Under the pieces are notes generated by a model, which saw nothing but the letters and a program-made list of their open reading frames with translations, did not search any database and was not told where the DNA came from. Source: an uncultured Hyphomicrobiales bacterium (GTDB lineage: Bacteria; Pseudomonadota; Alphaproteobacteria; Rhizobiales; Beijerinckiaceae). Taken from it: 64,000 nucleotides of DNA. Of the stretch, positions 34,485 to 43,372 are shown piece by piece; the first letter of the stretch is position 1, and every line of letters starts with the position of its first letter. A program made the position numbers and the translations under genes. The stretch covers positions 27,336 to 91,335 of the forward strand of contig CAINED010000061.1 in the NCBI GenBank assembly GCA_903847605.1. The letters are read 5' to 3'.

Positions 34485-35533
34485 GAATTGCAACGAGGAG
34501 ACTTGCAACGGGCGCGCAAGCATTCATTGCCGGCTTGATGATTTTGCTCGTCGCTGCGGCGCCGGCGCGTGCAGACTCGGTTGCGGAATTCTATCAGGGC
34601 CGGCAGATCAACTGGATTTTGAGCGCGGGAGAAGGCGGCGGCTATTCAAGCTACGCGCGCGTGTTCGCGCCGTATCTTTCCGCAGCCATGCCCGGCAAGC
34701 CCAAGATCGTCATCCAGAACATGCCCGGCGCGGGCGGCATCCGCGCCATGCTTTATCTGAACTCCACTGCGCCCAGGGACGGGTCGGTCATCGGTCTTGT
34801 CCATTCCGGCGTGCCGCTCGCGCCGGTCTTCGGCATCAAGGCGGCGGCCTACGACGCACGCCAGTTCAACTGGATCGGCTCGCTCGCGCGGTCCGACGCC
34901 GTCTGCGTCGCCTGGCATACGGCGGCCATTCGCACGGCGCGCGATCTCTTCGACAAGGAATTCGTCGTCGGCGGAACGGGCGGCGGCTCGCAGATGGAAA
35001 CATATCCTGTGATGCTCAACCGCCTGCTCGGCACGAAGATCAGGATCGTGTCGGGCTACAAGGGCGGCAACGATGTCTATCTCGCAATGGAACGCGGCGA
35101 AGTGCAGGGCCGCTGTGGCGGCGGCCTGAACTCGATCAACGCCACGCGCCCGGCGTGGATCGAGGAAAAGAAGATCGTCATTCCCATCGTCTTCGCCATG
35201 AAGCGTAGCCGCGATATGCCCGAGGTGCAAACAATCATGGAACTCGCGCGCGATGAACGCACGAAACAGGTGATTGAAGCTGTGCTGGCGCCGCAGGAAA
35301 TGGATCGCCCTTTGCTTGCGCCGCCCGCCACGCCCGCCGATCGTGTCGCAGCGCTGCGTAAGGCTTTTCACGCCGCCATCAGCGAACCCGCGTTTCTGGC
35401 AGAGATGAAAAAGCAGCGTCTTGAAGTCGAGGAAGTCAGCGGCGAGGACGTCGCAAGGATCATCGCGCGCGTATACGCCATGCCGCCGGATGTTCTGGCC
35501 TCGGCGCGCGAAGCCATCGGAATGAGCGAATAA
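34481..35533 (+). CDS. TctC/Bug-type periplasmic solute-binding protein, second of a duplicated pair
   Basis: A 350-residue paralogue of the preceding gene, sharing NWILSAGEGGGYSSYARVF, NMPGAGGIRAM and GYKGGNDVYLAMERGEVQGRCGG. It starts inside the upstream stop codon (ATGA), so translation is coupled. The signal peptide ends near ARADS. Two nearly matched receptors side by side suggest either two related ligands or recent amplification. Confidence 0.9.
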   Translation: MRIATRRLATGAQAFIAGLMILLVAAAPARADSVAEFYQGRQINWILSAGEGGGYSSYARVFAPYLSAAMPGKPKIVIQNMPGAGGIRAMLYLNSTAPRDGSVIGLVHSGVPLAPVFGIKAAAYDARQFNWIGSLARSDAVCVAWHTAAIRTARDLFDKEFVVGGTGGGSQMETYPVMLNRLLGTKIRIVSGYKGGNDVYLAMERGEVQGRCGGGLNSINATRPAWIEEKKIVIPIVFAMKRSRDMPEVQTIMELARDERTKQVIEAVLAPQEMDRPLLAPPATPADRVAALRKAFHAAISEPAFLAEMKKQRLEVEEVSGEDVARIIARVYAMPPDVLASAREAIGMSE

Positions 35534-35555
35534 GAAAGAACAAGGGAGAAAACAT

Positions 35556-36371
35556 ATGTTTGCCAAAATCAATCATGTCGCCATCGTCAGCGAGAAATAT
35601 TCGCTCCTCGCGGCCTTCTATCAATCCGTCTTCAACATGAAGACGTCGGACAAGCATCGCCCGACGCGTGCCGTCACGGTCGGTGACGGCTATGTCGGCC
35701 TCAACATCAATCCGCGCAAGGCCGGGCGGCCCGCGGGCCTCGATCATTTCGGCGTCGAAGTCGAGGATATCGAAACCGTATTCGACCGTATGCGCACGAA
35801 ATATCCGCAGGCGGACTGGATTCAGCGGCCATCGACACGGCCCTATGCCGGCATCACCGCCAATGATCCCGATGGCAACGTCTTCGATCTCTCGCAGAAA
35901 CAGATGAAGAACCGCCTCGGCGTTTACGTCGACAACGAAAATGCGGAGCAGGCCGACCGTCATATTTCCCATGTCGCGATGCGCACCATGCGCCCGGATG
36001 AAATGGCGCGCTTTTATTCCGATGTCCTGGAATTGCAGGAGCAGAATGCCGGTCCGGGCGATCCCAATCACTATCTGACCGATGGCAAGATGACGCTCGT
36101 CATCATGCCCTGGCGCATTAAAAACTACGATAATCAGTCGATCCTGCCGACAGGCATGGATCACATCGGCTTCACGGTCGAAAGCATCGATAAATTCAAG
36201 GAAGACGTCGATGAAACCGTCGGGGTCAATCCCGTGATGAACCCGATCCCCGTCGGCAAGGGCAAGGAGCAGGGCGCACGGCTGGAGCTTCTCAAGCGTC
36301 AGTGCCCGATGGGCGAATATTTTCTCTCCGATCCCGACTTCACGTTGATAGCCGTGCGCGAGCGAAGGTAA
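35556..36371 (+). CDS. VOC family protein, second copy
   Basis: A 271-residue paralogue of 32579-33394 (same length, same two-module layout, shared blocks MFAKINHVAIVS, VGDGYVGLNINPRKAG, RPSTRPYAGI, MTLVIMPW). The C-terminal third differs most, which is where substrate contacts could vary. AAGGGAG lies ahead of the ATG. It is the last gene of the GMC operon and adjoins the convergent Asp/Glu-racemase-fold gene, with no spacer. Confidence 0.88.
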   Translation: MFAKINHVAIVSEKYSLLAAFYQSVFNMKTSDKHRPTRAVTVGDGYVGLNINPRKAGRPAGLDHFGVEVEDIETVFDRMRTKYPQADWIQRPSTRPYAGITANDPDGNVFDLSQKQMKNRLGVYVDNENAEQADRHISHVAMRTMRPDEMARFYSDVLELQEQNAGPGDPNHYLTDGKMTLVIMPWRIKNYDNQSILPTGMDHIGFTVESIDKFKEDVDETVGVNPVMNPIPVGKGKEQGARLELLKRQCPMGEYFLSDPDFTLIAVRERR

Positions 36372-37118
36372 CTACTTCATCTCGCGCAGGAGCTTGTTGC
36401 GGCCGGGCATTGGCCGCCGCATGTTCAATAATCCGAGAATGTCCCACATTTGCGCGGTCTGATTGCAGATCACGAGCTTGCCGGTCTCTTCTTCGAGCAG
36501 GCGCGTAACGGGCTCTGAAATCCACGTGCCGCCGCCGAGATAAATGCCGTCGCAATCGGGGTTGTCGCGCAAAGCCTTCTTGCCGAGTTCATAGGCCATC
36601 TGGATGTGATCGTCGGCGGGAATGCGCACAAAATCCGAGGGCGGCATTTCCCGCGTGACCGTTCCGCAAACTTCGATGCCTTCGCGCGCATAAAAGTCGG
36701 CCAGCGTGCGGTTCATCGCATCCGACCACTTGTTGACGAGCGCGATCTTTTTCATCCCGAGATGGCGCGCCGCGCGCGTCACGGAAAGAACCGTCGACGT
36801 CGCGGGCTTGCCGGTATACGCCTGCATGTGCGCGATCATGCGGTCGTGCGCCTTGACGCCCATCAGCACGGCGAGAGGCGTCCCCGCCTGCAAGACGAGA
36901 TCGACATGCCGGCCCATGAGCTGATCGAGCAAAGCGTCGAGCGGCGCGAAGACGCGATCCATTTCCTTGCCCGAGAATTCTGTTACGCCAACGGAAATGA
37001 ACACGGCCATCATGCCGGGCGGCGCAAGGCGATACCATTCGAAGGCTGCATTATCGATGACGGCGAGCGGCGAGAGATAGCCGATCCGAACCTTTGCGAT
37101 TTCGTCTTCGAGTTTCAC
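36372..37118 (-). CDS. Asp/Glu racemase superfamily protein (arylmalonate decarboxylase/maleate isomerase-like)
   Basis: A 248-residue two-lobed alpha/beta protein like arylmalonate decarboxylase, maleate isomerase and hydantoin racemase. The first half has LQAGTPLAVLMG and the second YLGGGTWISEPVTRLLEEETG. Superfamily enzymes use one or two Cys at these two positions. Here the first site reads A-G-T-P and the second G-G-G-T, so both lack Cys. The activity is thus uncertain: decarboxylase or isomerase by another mechanism, or a binding protein. GTG start at 37118. It may share a transcript with the TctC gene upstream (13 bases). Confidence 0.82.
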   Translation of the reverse strand: MKLEDEIAKVRIGYLSPLAVIDNAAFEWYRLAPPGMMAVFISVGVTEFSGKEMDRVFAPLDALLDQLMGRHVDLVLQAGTPLAVLMGVKAHDRMIAHMQAYTGKPATSTVLSVTRAARHLGMKKIALVNKWSDAMNRTLADFYAREGIEVCGTVTREMPPSDFVRIPADDHIQMAYELGKKALRDNPDCDGIYLGGGTWISEPVTRLLEEETGKLVICNQTAQMWDILGLLNMRRPMPGRNKLLREMK

Positions 37119-37131
37119 CCTTAGCCCCTTT

Positions 37132-38172
37132 TCACGGAGTGATCATGGCGCGGATGCGCGCAACCAGCGCCGGCGGCGTCGCCTGCACGCCCTGAATCAT
37201 TTTCGTCGTTGTCGCCCCGTCTATCGGCTTGATTTCCAGCCCAATCTTTTTTGCGTCCGCAAGGAAGGCTTCGTCCTTCATCGTGGCGTCGAAGGCGTCG
37301 CGCAGAATCTTGACGCGGTCGGCAGGCGTATCGGGCGGAAGGGCGAGCGGCCGCGCCAATGCATATTTCGCAGCGATGAATCGCAGAACCTCCGCCGCCT
37401 CCGCATCGGGCGCAAGTTCGATGGCAGTCGGCAAGTCGGGAAATTCAGGCGCACGCTCGAAACCGAATTGCATCAGTGGCGTGATCCTGTTCTCGCGCAG
37501 CCACTGCGCGCGATTGACCATCAGTGTGGAAAGGGCCGCGCTGACGCCTTGCACTTCGCCGCGATCCATCGCCAGAAAGATTTCGGAGGGTGACTTGTAG
37601 CCGGTGACCATTTCGATTTTCGCCCCCCACACGCGGCTCACCAGCATCGGTAGCATGAAATTGTCGGCGCCCGTACCGGACGACCCGAACACGGTCTTGA
37701 TGTTGCGCATGTCGCCAAGGGATTTTGCAGGCCCATCGCGCCACAGCGCCATGATCTGCGGTTCCTGCACCGGCGTGCCGATCCAGATCAGTCTGTCGAG
37801 GTCGAACTGGATATTGCCGCCTTCGCGCGACAGCAATTTCAGGGTCGGTTCGAATATGACATTGGTGTTCGGCATGCCGATCGTCGTGCCGTCGCGGCGC
37901 GAGCGGTTGTAAAAATGATTGGTCATGATCAGGCTGGAAGCGCCCGGCATGTTCTCGACGTGAAACGAGGGATTGCCGGGAATATGCCGGCCCATGTGAC
38001 GCGCCACTGCGCGGCCGACGAAATCGTAGGAGACGCCAGCCGCGCCGCCGATCAGCAGCTGGATCGACTTGCCGCGATAGAATTCCTCGGCGCTTTGAGC
38101 GCGCGCCGTTGGCGCAAGGACAGTGGCTGCAAAGGCGACCAATGCGAATCGAAGCAACAGATTGCGCGCCAT
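37132..38172 (-). CDS. TctC/Bug-type periplasmic solute-binding protein
   Basis: A 346-residue long-branch binding protein. The signal peptide ends TARAQS, then come FYRGKSIQLLIGGAAGVSYDFVGRAV, GRHIPGNPSFHVENMPGASSLIMTNH and GYKSPSEIFLAMDRGEVQG. GGAGGA lies ahead of the ATG. It sits between a classical Bug gene (upstream, 35 bases) and the racemase-fold gene. The trio likely forms one unit for uptake and first conversion of a dicarboxylate-like compound (inference). Confidence 0.9.
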   Translation of the reverse strand: MARNLLLRFALVAFAATVLAPTARAQSAEEFYRGKSIQLLIGGAAGVSYDFVGRAVARHMGRHIPGNPSFHVENMPGASSLIMTNHFYNRSRRDGTTIGMPNTNVIFEPTLKLLSREGGNIQFDLDRLIWIGTPVQEPQIMALWRDGPAKSLGDMRNIKTVFGSSGTGADNFMLPMLVSRVWGAKIEMVTGYKSPSEIFLAMDRGEVQGVSAALSTLMVNRAQWLRENRITPLMQFGFERAPEFPDLPTAIELAPDAEAAEVLRFIAAKYALARPLALPPDTPADRVKILRDAFDATMKDEAFLADAKKIGLEIKPIDGATTTKMIQGVQATPPALVARIRAMITP

Positions 38173-38207
38173 TGCCGATCCTCCACCGTTATGCCCCGCA
38201 ACTCTTG

Positions 38208-39185
38208 TTATTGCTGCACGGGATTGATCTTCGCCGCCTTCAGCACGGGCGGCCAGGCCTTCATCTGTTCGATGAGGAATTTGTCGGCTTCCTCCGGCGT
38301 GCCGGGCATCGGATTCATGCCGAGCTTGTCGAGCGTTGCGCGAACTTCGGCGGAGTTCAGGCTTGCGTTAAACATCTCGTTCAGCTTGCGAACGATGGCG
38401 TCAGGCGTCTTCGCCGGCGCGTAGGCCGCGAGCCACGTGTCGGGATTGAAGCCGATTTGCGGATAGCCGCTCTCGGCCATCGAGGGCACGTCGGGCATCT
38501 GGCGATCCCGCGTCGAACCGGTCACTGCGAGCACGCGCACCTGCTGCAACAGCGGCGCGACATTCGAGAGCGGTACAAAATTGATATCGATCTGACCGGC
38601 CAGCAAGTCCTGCCGCGCATTCTCGCCGCCCTTGTAGGGCACGCTTAAAATGTCGACGCCCGCGACAGTCTTGAAATATTCGCCGAGAATCTGCGGACTG
38701 GTGCCGAGACCGAAGCCGAAACTCAGTTTGCCCGGATTCTTTTTCGCGTGCTCAACCAACTCCGCCAGCGATTTCACCGGCATCTTGTTGGGCACGATCA
38801 TGAAATGCGACCAGCCTGCGAGCGAGCCGATGGAGACCAAGTTCTTGACCGGATCGAGGTCGAGCTTGGGATAGAAATAGGGCACGACAGCAAGGCCCTG
38901 TCCGGAGAGCAGCAGCGTATAACCGTCGGGATCGGCAGTTGCGGCGGCGCGCGTGCCGATCGTGGTGCCTGCGCCCGGCCGATTCTCGATGACGATCAGC
39001 TGGCCGAGGCGCGTCGAGACATTCTGGAAAAGAACGCGGGCGAAGACATCGACCGGCGATCCCGCCACATAAGGCACGATCATGCGAACGGATCGCGTCG
39101 GATAGTCCTGCGCCGACACCGGCGGGCCTGCCGCCAGAAGGCCGCAGATGGAAAAGAATGCCGCTGCGAGAAATTTGCGAGCCAT
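38208..39185 (-). CDS. TctC/Bug-type periplasmic solute-binding protein
   Basis: A 325-residue classical Bug protein: signal peptide ending VSAQ, then YPTRSVRMIVPYVAGSPVDVFARVL and NRPGAGTTIGTRAAATADPDGYTLLL. The usual GG in the first loop is G-S-P here, a common variant. GGAGGA lies ahead of the ATG. It is the first gene of a leftward unit with the TctC at 37132 and the racemase-fold gene, and diverges from hemW with a 125-base gap. Confidence 0.9.
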   Translation of the reverse strand: MARKFLAAAFFSICGLLAAGPPVSAQDYPTRSVRMIVPYVAGSPVDVFARVLFQNVSTRLGQLIVIENRPGAGTTIGTRAAATADPDGYTLLLSGQGLAVVPYFYPKLDLDPVKNLVSIGSLAGWSHFMIVPNKMPVKSLAELVEHAKKNPGKLSFGFGLGTSPQILGEYFKTVAGVDILSVPYKGGENARQDLLAGQIDINFVPLSNVAPLLQQVRVLAVTGSTRDRQMPDVPSMAESGYPQIGFNPDTWLAAYAPAKTPDAIVRKLNEMFNASLNSAEVRATLDKLGMNPMPGTPEEADKFLIEQMKAWPPVLKAAKINPVQQ

Positions 39186-39310
39186 GCTTGCGATCCTCCG
39201 GATGAACGGCTCTGCGGCCTCATTTCGATCAGGCTAGCCTGCAATCACGTTGCAGCAAAAGGAATTTTTGCACGACTGACGAAGCCCCCGACTCGTGCCA
39301 TAAGGCGGCC

Positions 39311-40477
39311 ATGGCTTCCGGCACACCGACATCCGACCCCGGCTTTGGCGTTTACGTCCATTGGCCCTTCTGCCTGTCGAAATGTCCCTATTGCGATTTC
39401 AACAGCCATGTTCGCGCTGTCGCCATCGATGAAGAGAAGTTCGTCGAGGCATTCCGGCGCGAAATCGCCCATCGCGCCGCGCTCGCGCCGGGACGCACGG
39501 TTTCGTCGATCTTCTTCGGCGGCGGCACACCGTCGCTGATGAAGCCCTCGACCGTCGCCGCCATCCTCGATGCCATCGGTTCAAGCTGGTCCGTGGCCGG
39601 CGATGCCGAGGTCACCCTCGAGGCCAATCCGACTTCGGTGGAAGCCGAACGTTTCGCCGGTTATCGGGCGGCGGGCGTCAATCGCGTGTCGCTCGGCGTG
39701 CAGGCGCTGAATGACCGCGATCTGAAGGCGCTGGGGCGCATGCATAGCGTCGACGAAGCCATGGCCGCGCTGGAAATTGCTGCGCAGCATTTTTCCCGTT
39801 TCAGTTACGACCTGATCTATGCGCGGCCCGGCCAGTCGCCGGAGCAGTGGCGTGAGGAATTGCGTGAAGGGCTGCGTCGCGCCGGGGGACATCTGTCGCT
39901 CTATCAACTCACCATCGAGCCCGACACGATCTTCGAACGGCTCTATCGCGCCGGGAAGATCGCGATGCCTGACGAGGACACAGCGCGGGCGCTGTGGGAC
40001 ATTACCCAGGAAGAGACGGAACGGGCCGGTATGCCCGCCTACGAGGTATCGAACCATGCGCGCCCCGGCGAGGAAAGCCGTCACAACCTCATTTACTGGC
40101 GCTACGGAGAATATGCAGGCATCGGCCCCGGCGCGCATGGGCGGTTGCTGACACCCAAAGGCCGGCTCGCGCAGGCGACGGAAAAACATCCGGAAATGTG
40201 GTCGACCATCGTAATGTCCGATGGGCATGGCATTATCGAAGAAGAAATTCTGAATGCCGAAGCGCAAGCCGACGAATTCCTGCTTATCGGCATGCGCTTG
40301 CGCGAAGGAATCGATCCTCGCCGCTACGAGGCGCTGCGCGGCCATCCGCTCAGTTCCGCGCGCATCCGGTCGCTTCGCGAAGATGGCATGATCGAGGTAA
40401 CCGGCGGAGAGCGCATTCGCGTGACGCGCGAGGGCATGGCTGTCCTCGACGCCGTCGTCGCCGATCTCGCGTCGTGA
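39311..40477 (+). CDS. hemW: HemW heme chaperone-like radical SAM protein
   Basis: A 388-residue radical SAM protein. The cluster-binding motif CLSKCPYC has Cys21, Cys25 and Cys28, followed by GGGTPSLM and EANPTS. HemW binds heme and delivers it to membrane hemoproteins; the missing N-terminal extension sets it apart from coproporphyrinogen dehydrogenase HemN. In many Proteobacteria it follows rdgB. Here a 25-kb accessory block separates them. It converges with the lipoprotein gene with no gap. Confidence 0.93.
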   Translation: MASGTPTSDPGFGVYVHWPFCLSKCPYCDFNSHVRAVAIDEEKFVEAFRREIAHRAALAPGRTVSSIFFGGGTPSLMKPSTVAAILDAIGSSWSVAGDAEVTLEANPTSVEAERFAGYRAAGVNRVSLGVQALNDRDLKALGRMHSVDEAMAALEIAAQHFSRFSYDLIYARPGQSPEQWREELREGLRRAGGHLSLYQLTIEPDTIFERLYRAGKIAMPDEDTARALWDITQEETERAGMPAYEVSNHARPGEESRHNLIYWRYGEYAGIGPGAHGRLLTPKGRLAQATEKHPEMWSTIVMSDGHGIIEEEILNAEAQADEFLLIGMRLREGIDPRRYEALRGHPLSSARIRSLREDGMIEVTGGERIRVTREGMAVLDAVVADLAS

Positions 40478-41695
40478 TCAGGTCCCGGAACGCCCGCCGG
40501 TAAAGCTGCGCGGCGCAGGACTGACTACCGTCGTCTGGCCTGCCCTGATCTGCTGAACGGAAAGTCCGCGATCGTTGAGACCATCGCCGCGCAACCGGAA
40601 CAGGCCATCGGCGCCGACTGCGCCATTGCCGTCCGTCAGCGAAGCCTCGTTCAGCCGCTGCGCTCCGGCGAGCGCACCGACGAATGTGACGGTGTCATAG
40701 GCGAGCGAGGCGAGGCGCACAGGGTCGGAATTGAACTTGGCGCGATAGCGCTGCGCAAAGTCGTTGAAGCCCGAATTTTCGGGCGAAGAAAACCACGCGC
40801 CCTGCAACAGAGGCAGATTGAGCACCCGGGAATCCGCCCAGACGCCGGTGCCGAGCACCTGAATCGTTCCGGGTTTCACGCCTGCGGCCGTGAGTGCGCG
40901 CGAAACGCCCGCCATATTGGCGGCCTGTTCCGGAATGAACAGGCTGTCGATCTGGCCAGCGATGCCGCCGATTTTCTGCGCCGCCGCCTGCGGATTGCCC
41001 TCGGGGTAGCGCTCTATCGTGACGACGCGAAGTCCACGCCGGCCGGCGGCGCTCTGGAAGGCTGCCAGCGCCGCGTTGCCGTAATCGCTTTCCGGCACCA
41101 TGGCGGCGATGCTGCGCTTGCCACGATCAGCAGCATAATCGACGACGCGATTGACGTAACTCTCGACGAGGAAGGAGAGCAGGTAAACGCCGCGCGCCGC
41201 GACGGAAGAGTCGGTTGAGAAGGCGATGACCGGACGGTTGGCACGGCGGCCGATCATGCCGACCTCGCGCACATTGCCGGCATAGAGGGGGCCGATGAAG
41301 GCCTGCGCCCCTTCCTGCAAGGCCGCTTCCGCGGCGGCGCGCGCGCCAGCGGGCGAGGAGCCGTCATCCTTGATGATGAGCGTGATCGAGGAGCCCGCTT
41401 GTTCCATCGCCAGTTCGGCTGCATTGCGCAGGGATGCGCCAACGGCGCTCGGCTGCCCGCCCTGCGTGATCGGCAAAATGATGGCTACGCGCGTCGGACC
41501 CGTGCCAAGGACATCGCCGCTTGGCGGCGTCAAGGGCTGCGTCTGCTGTACCGGAGGCGGCGGCGGCTCCGAACTGCCGAGACCCGGAATCGTGCTGCCG
41601 CATCCGCCGAGAAGTCCGGTCAGCCCGAGCGCGCCGCCGAGCGCTGCCGCACGGGCCAAGCCCCTCGCCGTCAGGAGTCCTGCCATCGCCGCCAT
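40478..41695 (-). CDS. Penicillin-binding protein activator-like lipoprotein (LpoA/periplasmic Leu-Ile-Val-binding fold)
   Basis: A 405-residue lipoprotein with lipobox LLGGC (Cys32), a Pro/Gln-rich linker (EPPPPPVQQTQPLTPP) and a type I periplasmic binding fold (VAIILPITQGGQPSAVGASL). It corresponds to the C-terminal half of enterobacterial LpoA (YraM), which activates the bifunctional peptidoglycan synthase PBP1a, and it lacks the N-terminal TPR half. Its place next to rsmI and yraN repeats the yraL-yraM-yraN neighbourhood of E. coli, although here it is divergent. ATG at 41695 is used; a GTG one codon earlier is possible. Confidence 0.88.
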   Translation of the reverse strand: MAAMAGLLTARGLARAAALGGALGLTGLLGGCGSTIPGLGSSEPPPPPVQQTQPLTPPSGDVLGTGPTRVAIILPITQGGQPSAVGASLRNAAELAMEQAGSSITLIIKDDGSSPAGARAAAEAALQEGAQAFIGPLYAGNVREVGMIGRRANRPVIAFSTDSSVAARGVYLLSFLVESYVNRVVDYAADRGKRSIAAMVPESDYGNAALAAFQSAAGRRGLRVVTIERYPEGNPQAAAQKIGGIAGQIDSLFIPEQAANMAGVSRALTAAGVKPGTIQVLGTGVWADSRVLNLPLLQGAWFSSPENSGFNDFAQRYRAKFNSDPVRLASLAYDTVTFVGALAGAQRLNEASLTDGNGAVGADGLFRLRGDGLNDRGLSVQQIRAGQTTVVSPAPRSFTGGRSGT

Positions 41696-41827
41696 CACAA
41701 TTCCATCCTGAATCTAGGTCAATCGTCTGCGACCCGATTGCAGACAATTTGCATTATCGCAATCGCGCACGCGAAAAGTAAACATAAGGTTAGTGCGCGC
41801 CATTTGTGGCGCTTTATTGTGCGGGGC

Positions 41828-41847
41828 CTGTTGTCGTTACACAACAG
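41828..41847. promoter_or_regulatory. Inverted repeat between the lipoprotein and rsmI genes
   Basis: CTGTTGT and ACAACAG form a perfect 7-base inverted repeat with a 6-base spacer. It lies in an AT-rich part of the 238-base divergent region, a few bases before a TATATA stretch (41855-41860) that could be part of a -10 element for rsmI. It fits an operator for a dimeric regulator. Confidence 0.35.
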
Positions 41848-41933
41848 ATCGTTCTATATAACAAACAAATCGATTTTCATAACGAACCGTCCCTGCGATT
41901 GCATCGGGGCGGCTTCGGAGCCAGGATTTGCGC

Positions 41934-42902
41934 ATGACCCGCGAAAGCCACCACCCGGCGCAACCAACCCCGCGACCGGCGACCTTCACCGCCTTCGGCC
42001 TGCAGGCGGAGGGGCAACCTCTCGCTCCCGGGTTGCATGTGGTCGCAACGCCCATTGGCAACCTTGGCGATATCTCCCTGCGCGCCCTGGGGACGCTGGC
42101 GGCTGCCGACGCGATTATCGCCGAAGACACTCGGGTGACGCGCACATTGCTGGCGCACTATGGCATCACCACGCCGCTCGTTGCCTACCACGAGCACAAT
42201 GCGGAAGTGGTGCGGCCCCATCTCCTGGCCCGACTGGCCTCGGGCGCAAAACTGGCTCTCGTCTCCGACGCGGGCACGCCGCTTGTCTCCGACCCGGGCT
42301 TCAAGCTTGTCATCGAGTCAGTCGCTGCCGGGCATAAGGTGACGACGGTTCCCGGCGCGTCGGCGGTGCTCGCGGCGCTTGTCGTCGCGGGACTGCCGAC
42401 TGATCGCTTCTATTTCGAGGGTTTTCTGCCGCAAAAGCAGGGCGCGCGGCGAACGCGCATCGCCGAAATCGCGGCAGTGCCGGGAACGCTGGTTTTCTTC
42501 GAATCGCCGCGCCGCCTGGCCGCCATGCTGGCGGATCTGGCTGCCGTTCTCGGCGACCGCGAGGCCGCCATCGCGCGCGAACTCACCAAACTCTATGAAA
42601 ACGTCCGGCGCGGACGGCTGCCGGGACTCGCCGAGCAATATGCGCAGGAAGAGCCGCCCAAGGGCGAGATTGTCGTTCTCGTGGCCCCGCCCGGCGAAGA
42701 CGATGCCGCCGACGCCGCGACCATCGACGAGCGCCTTCGCGAAGCGCTGAAAATCCATTCGGTGAAGGACGCTGCCGCGCTTGTCGCAGCGGAAACGGGA
42801 GCCAAGCGACGCGATGTCTATGCGCGCGCCATCGTCCTGGCAGCCGCCACGCGCACCGAGGAAACCGCTTCCGATATTGGCGAGATCGGGGATGGCGGCT
42901 GA
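41934..42902 (+). CDS. rsmI: 16S rRNA (cytidine1402-2'-O)-methyltransferase RsmI
   Basis: A 322-residue tetrapyrrole-methylase-fold enzyme that 2'-O-methylates C1402 in the decoding centre. Family blocks are VVATPIGNLGDISLRAL, IAEDTRVTRTLL, VSDAGTPLVSDPG, VPGASAVLAAL and FYFEGFLPQKQGAR. AGGA precedes the ATG at 41934, chosen over a TTG at 41928. It overlaps yraN by one base. It is longer at the N-terminus than E. coli RsmI by a Pro-rich segment. Confidence 0.95.
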   Translation: MTRESHHPAQPTPRPATFTAFGLQAEGQPLAPGLHVVATPIGNLGDISLRALGTLAAADAIIAEDTRVTRTLLAHYGITTPLVAYHEHNAEVVRPHLLARLASGAKLALVSDAGTPLVSDPGFKLVIESVAAGHKVTTVPGASAVLAALVVAGLPTDRFYFEGFLPQKQGARRTRIAEIAAVPGTLVFFESPRRLAAMLADLAAVLGDREAAIARELTKLYENVRRGRLPGLAEQYAQEEPPKGEIVVLVAPPGEDDAADAATIDERLREALKIHSVKDAAALVAAETGAKRRDVYARAIVLAAATRTEETASDIGEIGDGG

Positions 42903-43312
42903 TGCGCGACGGGCCGCAGGGTCGGGGAGAACCGCCTGAACAGGCGGGACGCGACCGACGCAAGGCCTTCGTTTTCGGCCTGCGGGCGGAAACCGCCGCG
43001 GCGCTTCTCCTGCGGTGCAAGGGCTATTCGATCCTCGCCCGGCGATATCTCGGCGCAGGCGGGGAAATCGACATCATCGCATCGCGCGGCGACACCATCG
43101 CCTTCGTCGAGGTGAAAGCCCGCCCGACACTCGACGAGGGCGCTTTCTCCATCACACACGAAAAGTCCCGCCGCATGTCGCGCGCCGCGCGTCACTGGCT
43201 GGCGCGCAACCCATCCGCCAACGGCAAAACCTGGCGCGGCGACGCCATTTTCATGGCTCCATGGAAGTTGCCCCGTCATGCGCCCGGCTTCGTGGAACTC
43301 GAAATCACCTGA
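42902..43312 (+). CDS. yraN: YraN family (UPF0102) nuclease-like protein
   Basis: A 136-residue protein of the YraN family with a PD-(D/E)xK-like core: GGEIDIIA followed by IAFVEVKAR, carrying the Glu, Asp, Glu and Lys expected to bind metal. The biochemical role is not settled; distant similarity is to Holliday-junction resolvases. The start overlaps the rsmI stop by one base (TGATG), showing translational coupling. In related bacteria gshB often follows. Here gshB is 6 kb away. Confidence 0.92.
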   Translation: MRDGPQGRGEPPEQAGRDRRKAFVFGLRAETAAALLLRCKGYSILARRYLGAGGEIDIIASRGDTIAFVEVKARPTLDEGAFSITHEKSRRMSRAARHWLARNPSANGKTWRGDAIFMAPWKLPRHAPGFVELEIT

Positions 43313-43328
43313 ACTGGCCGCTTCTTAA

Positions 43329-43345
43329 AGCGGGCTTTACCCGCT
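43329..43345 (+). terminator. Small hairpin after yraN
   Basis: AGCGGG and CCCGCT form a 6-base stem with loop CTTTA, 17 bases after the yraN stop. There is no T run behind it, so it may be a weak or factor-dependent terminator, or a processing site. Confidence 0.3.
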
Positions 43346-43372
43346 GAGCTTAACGTCATCAGCACCTTCGCA

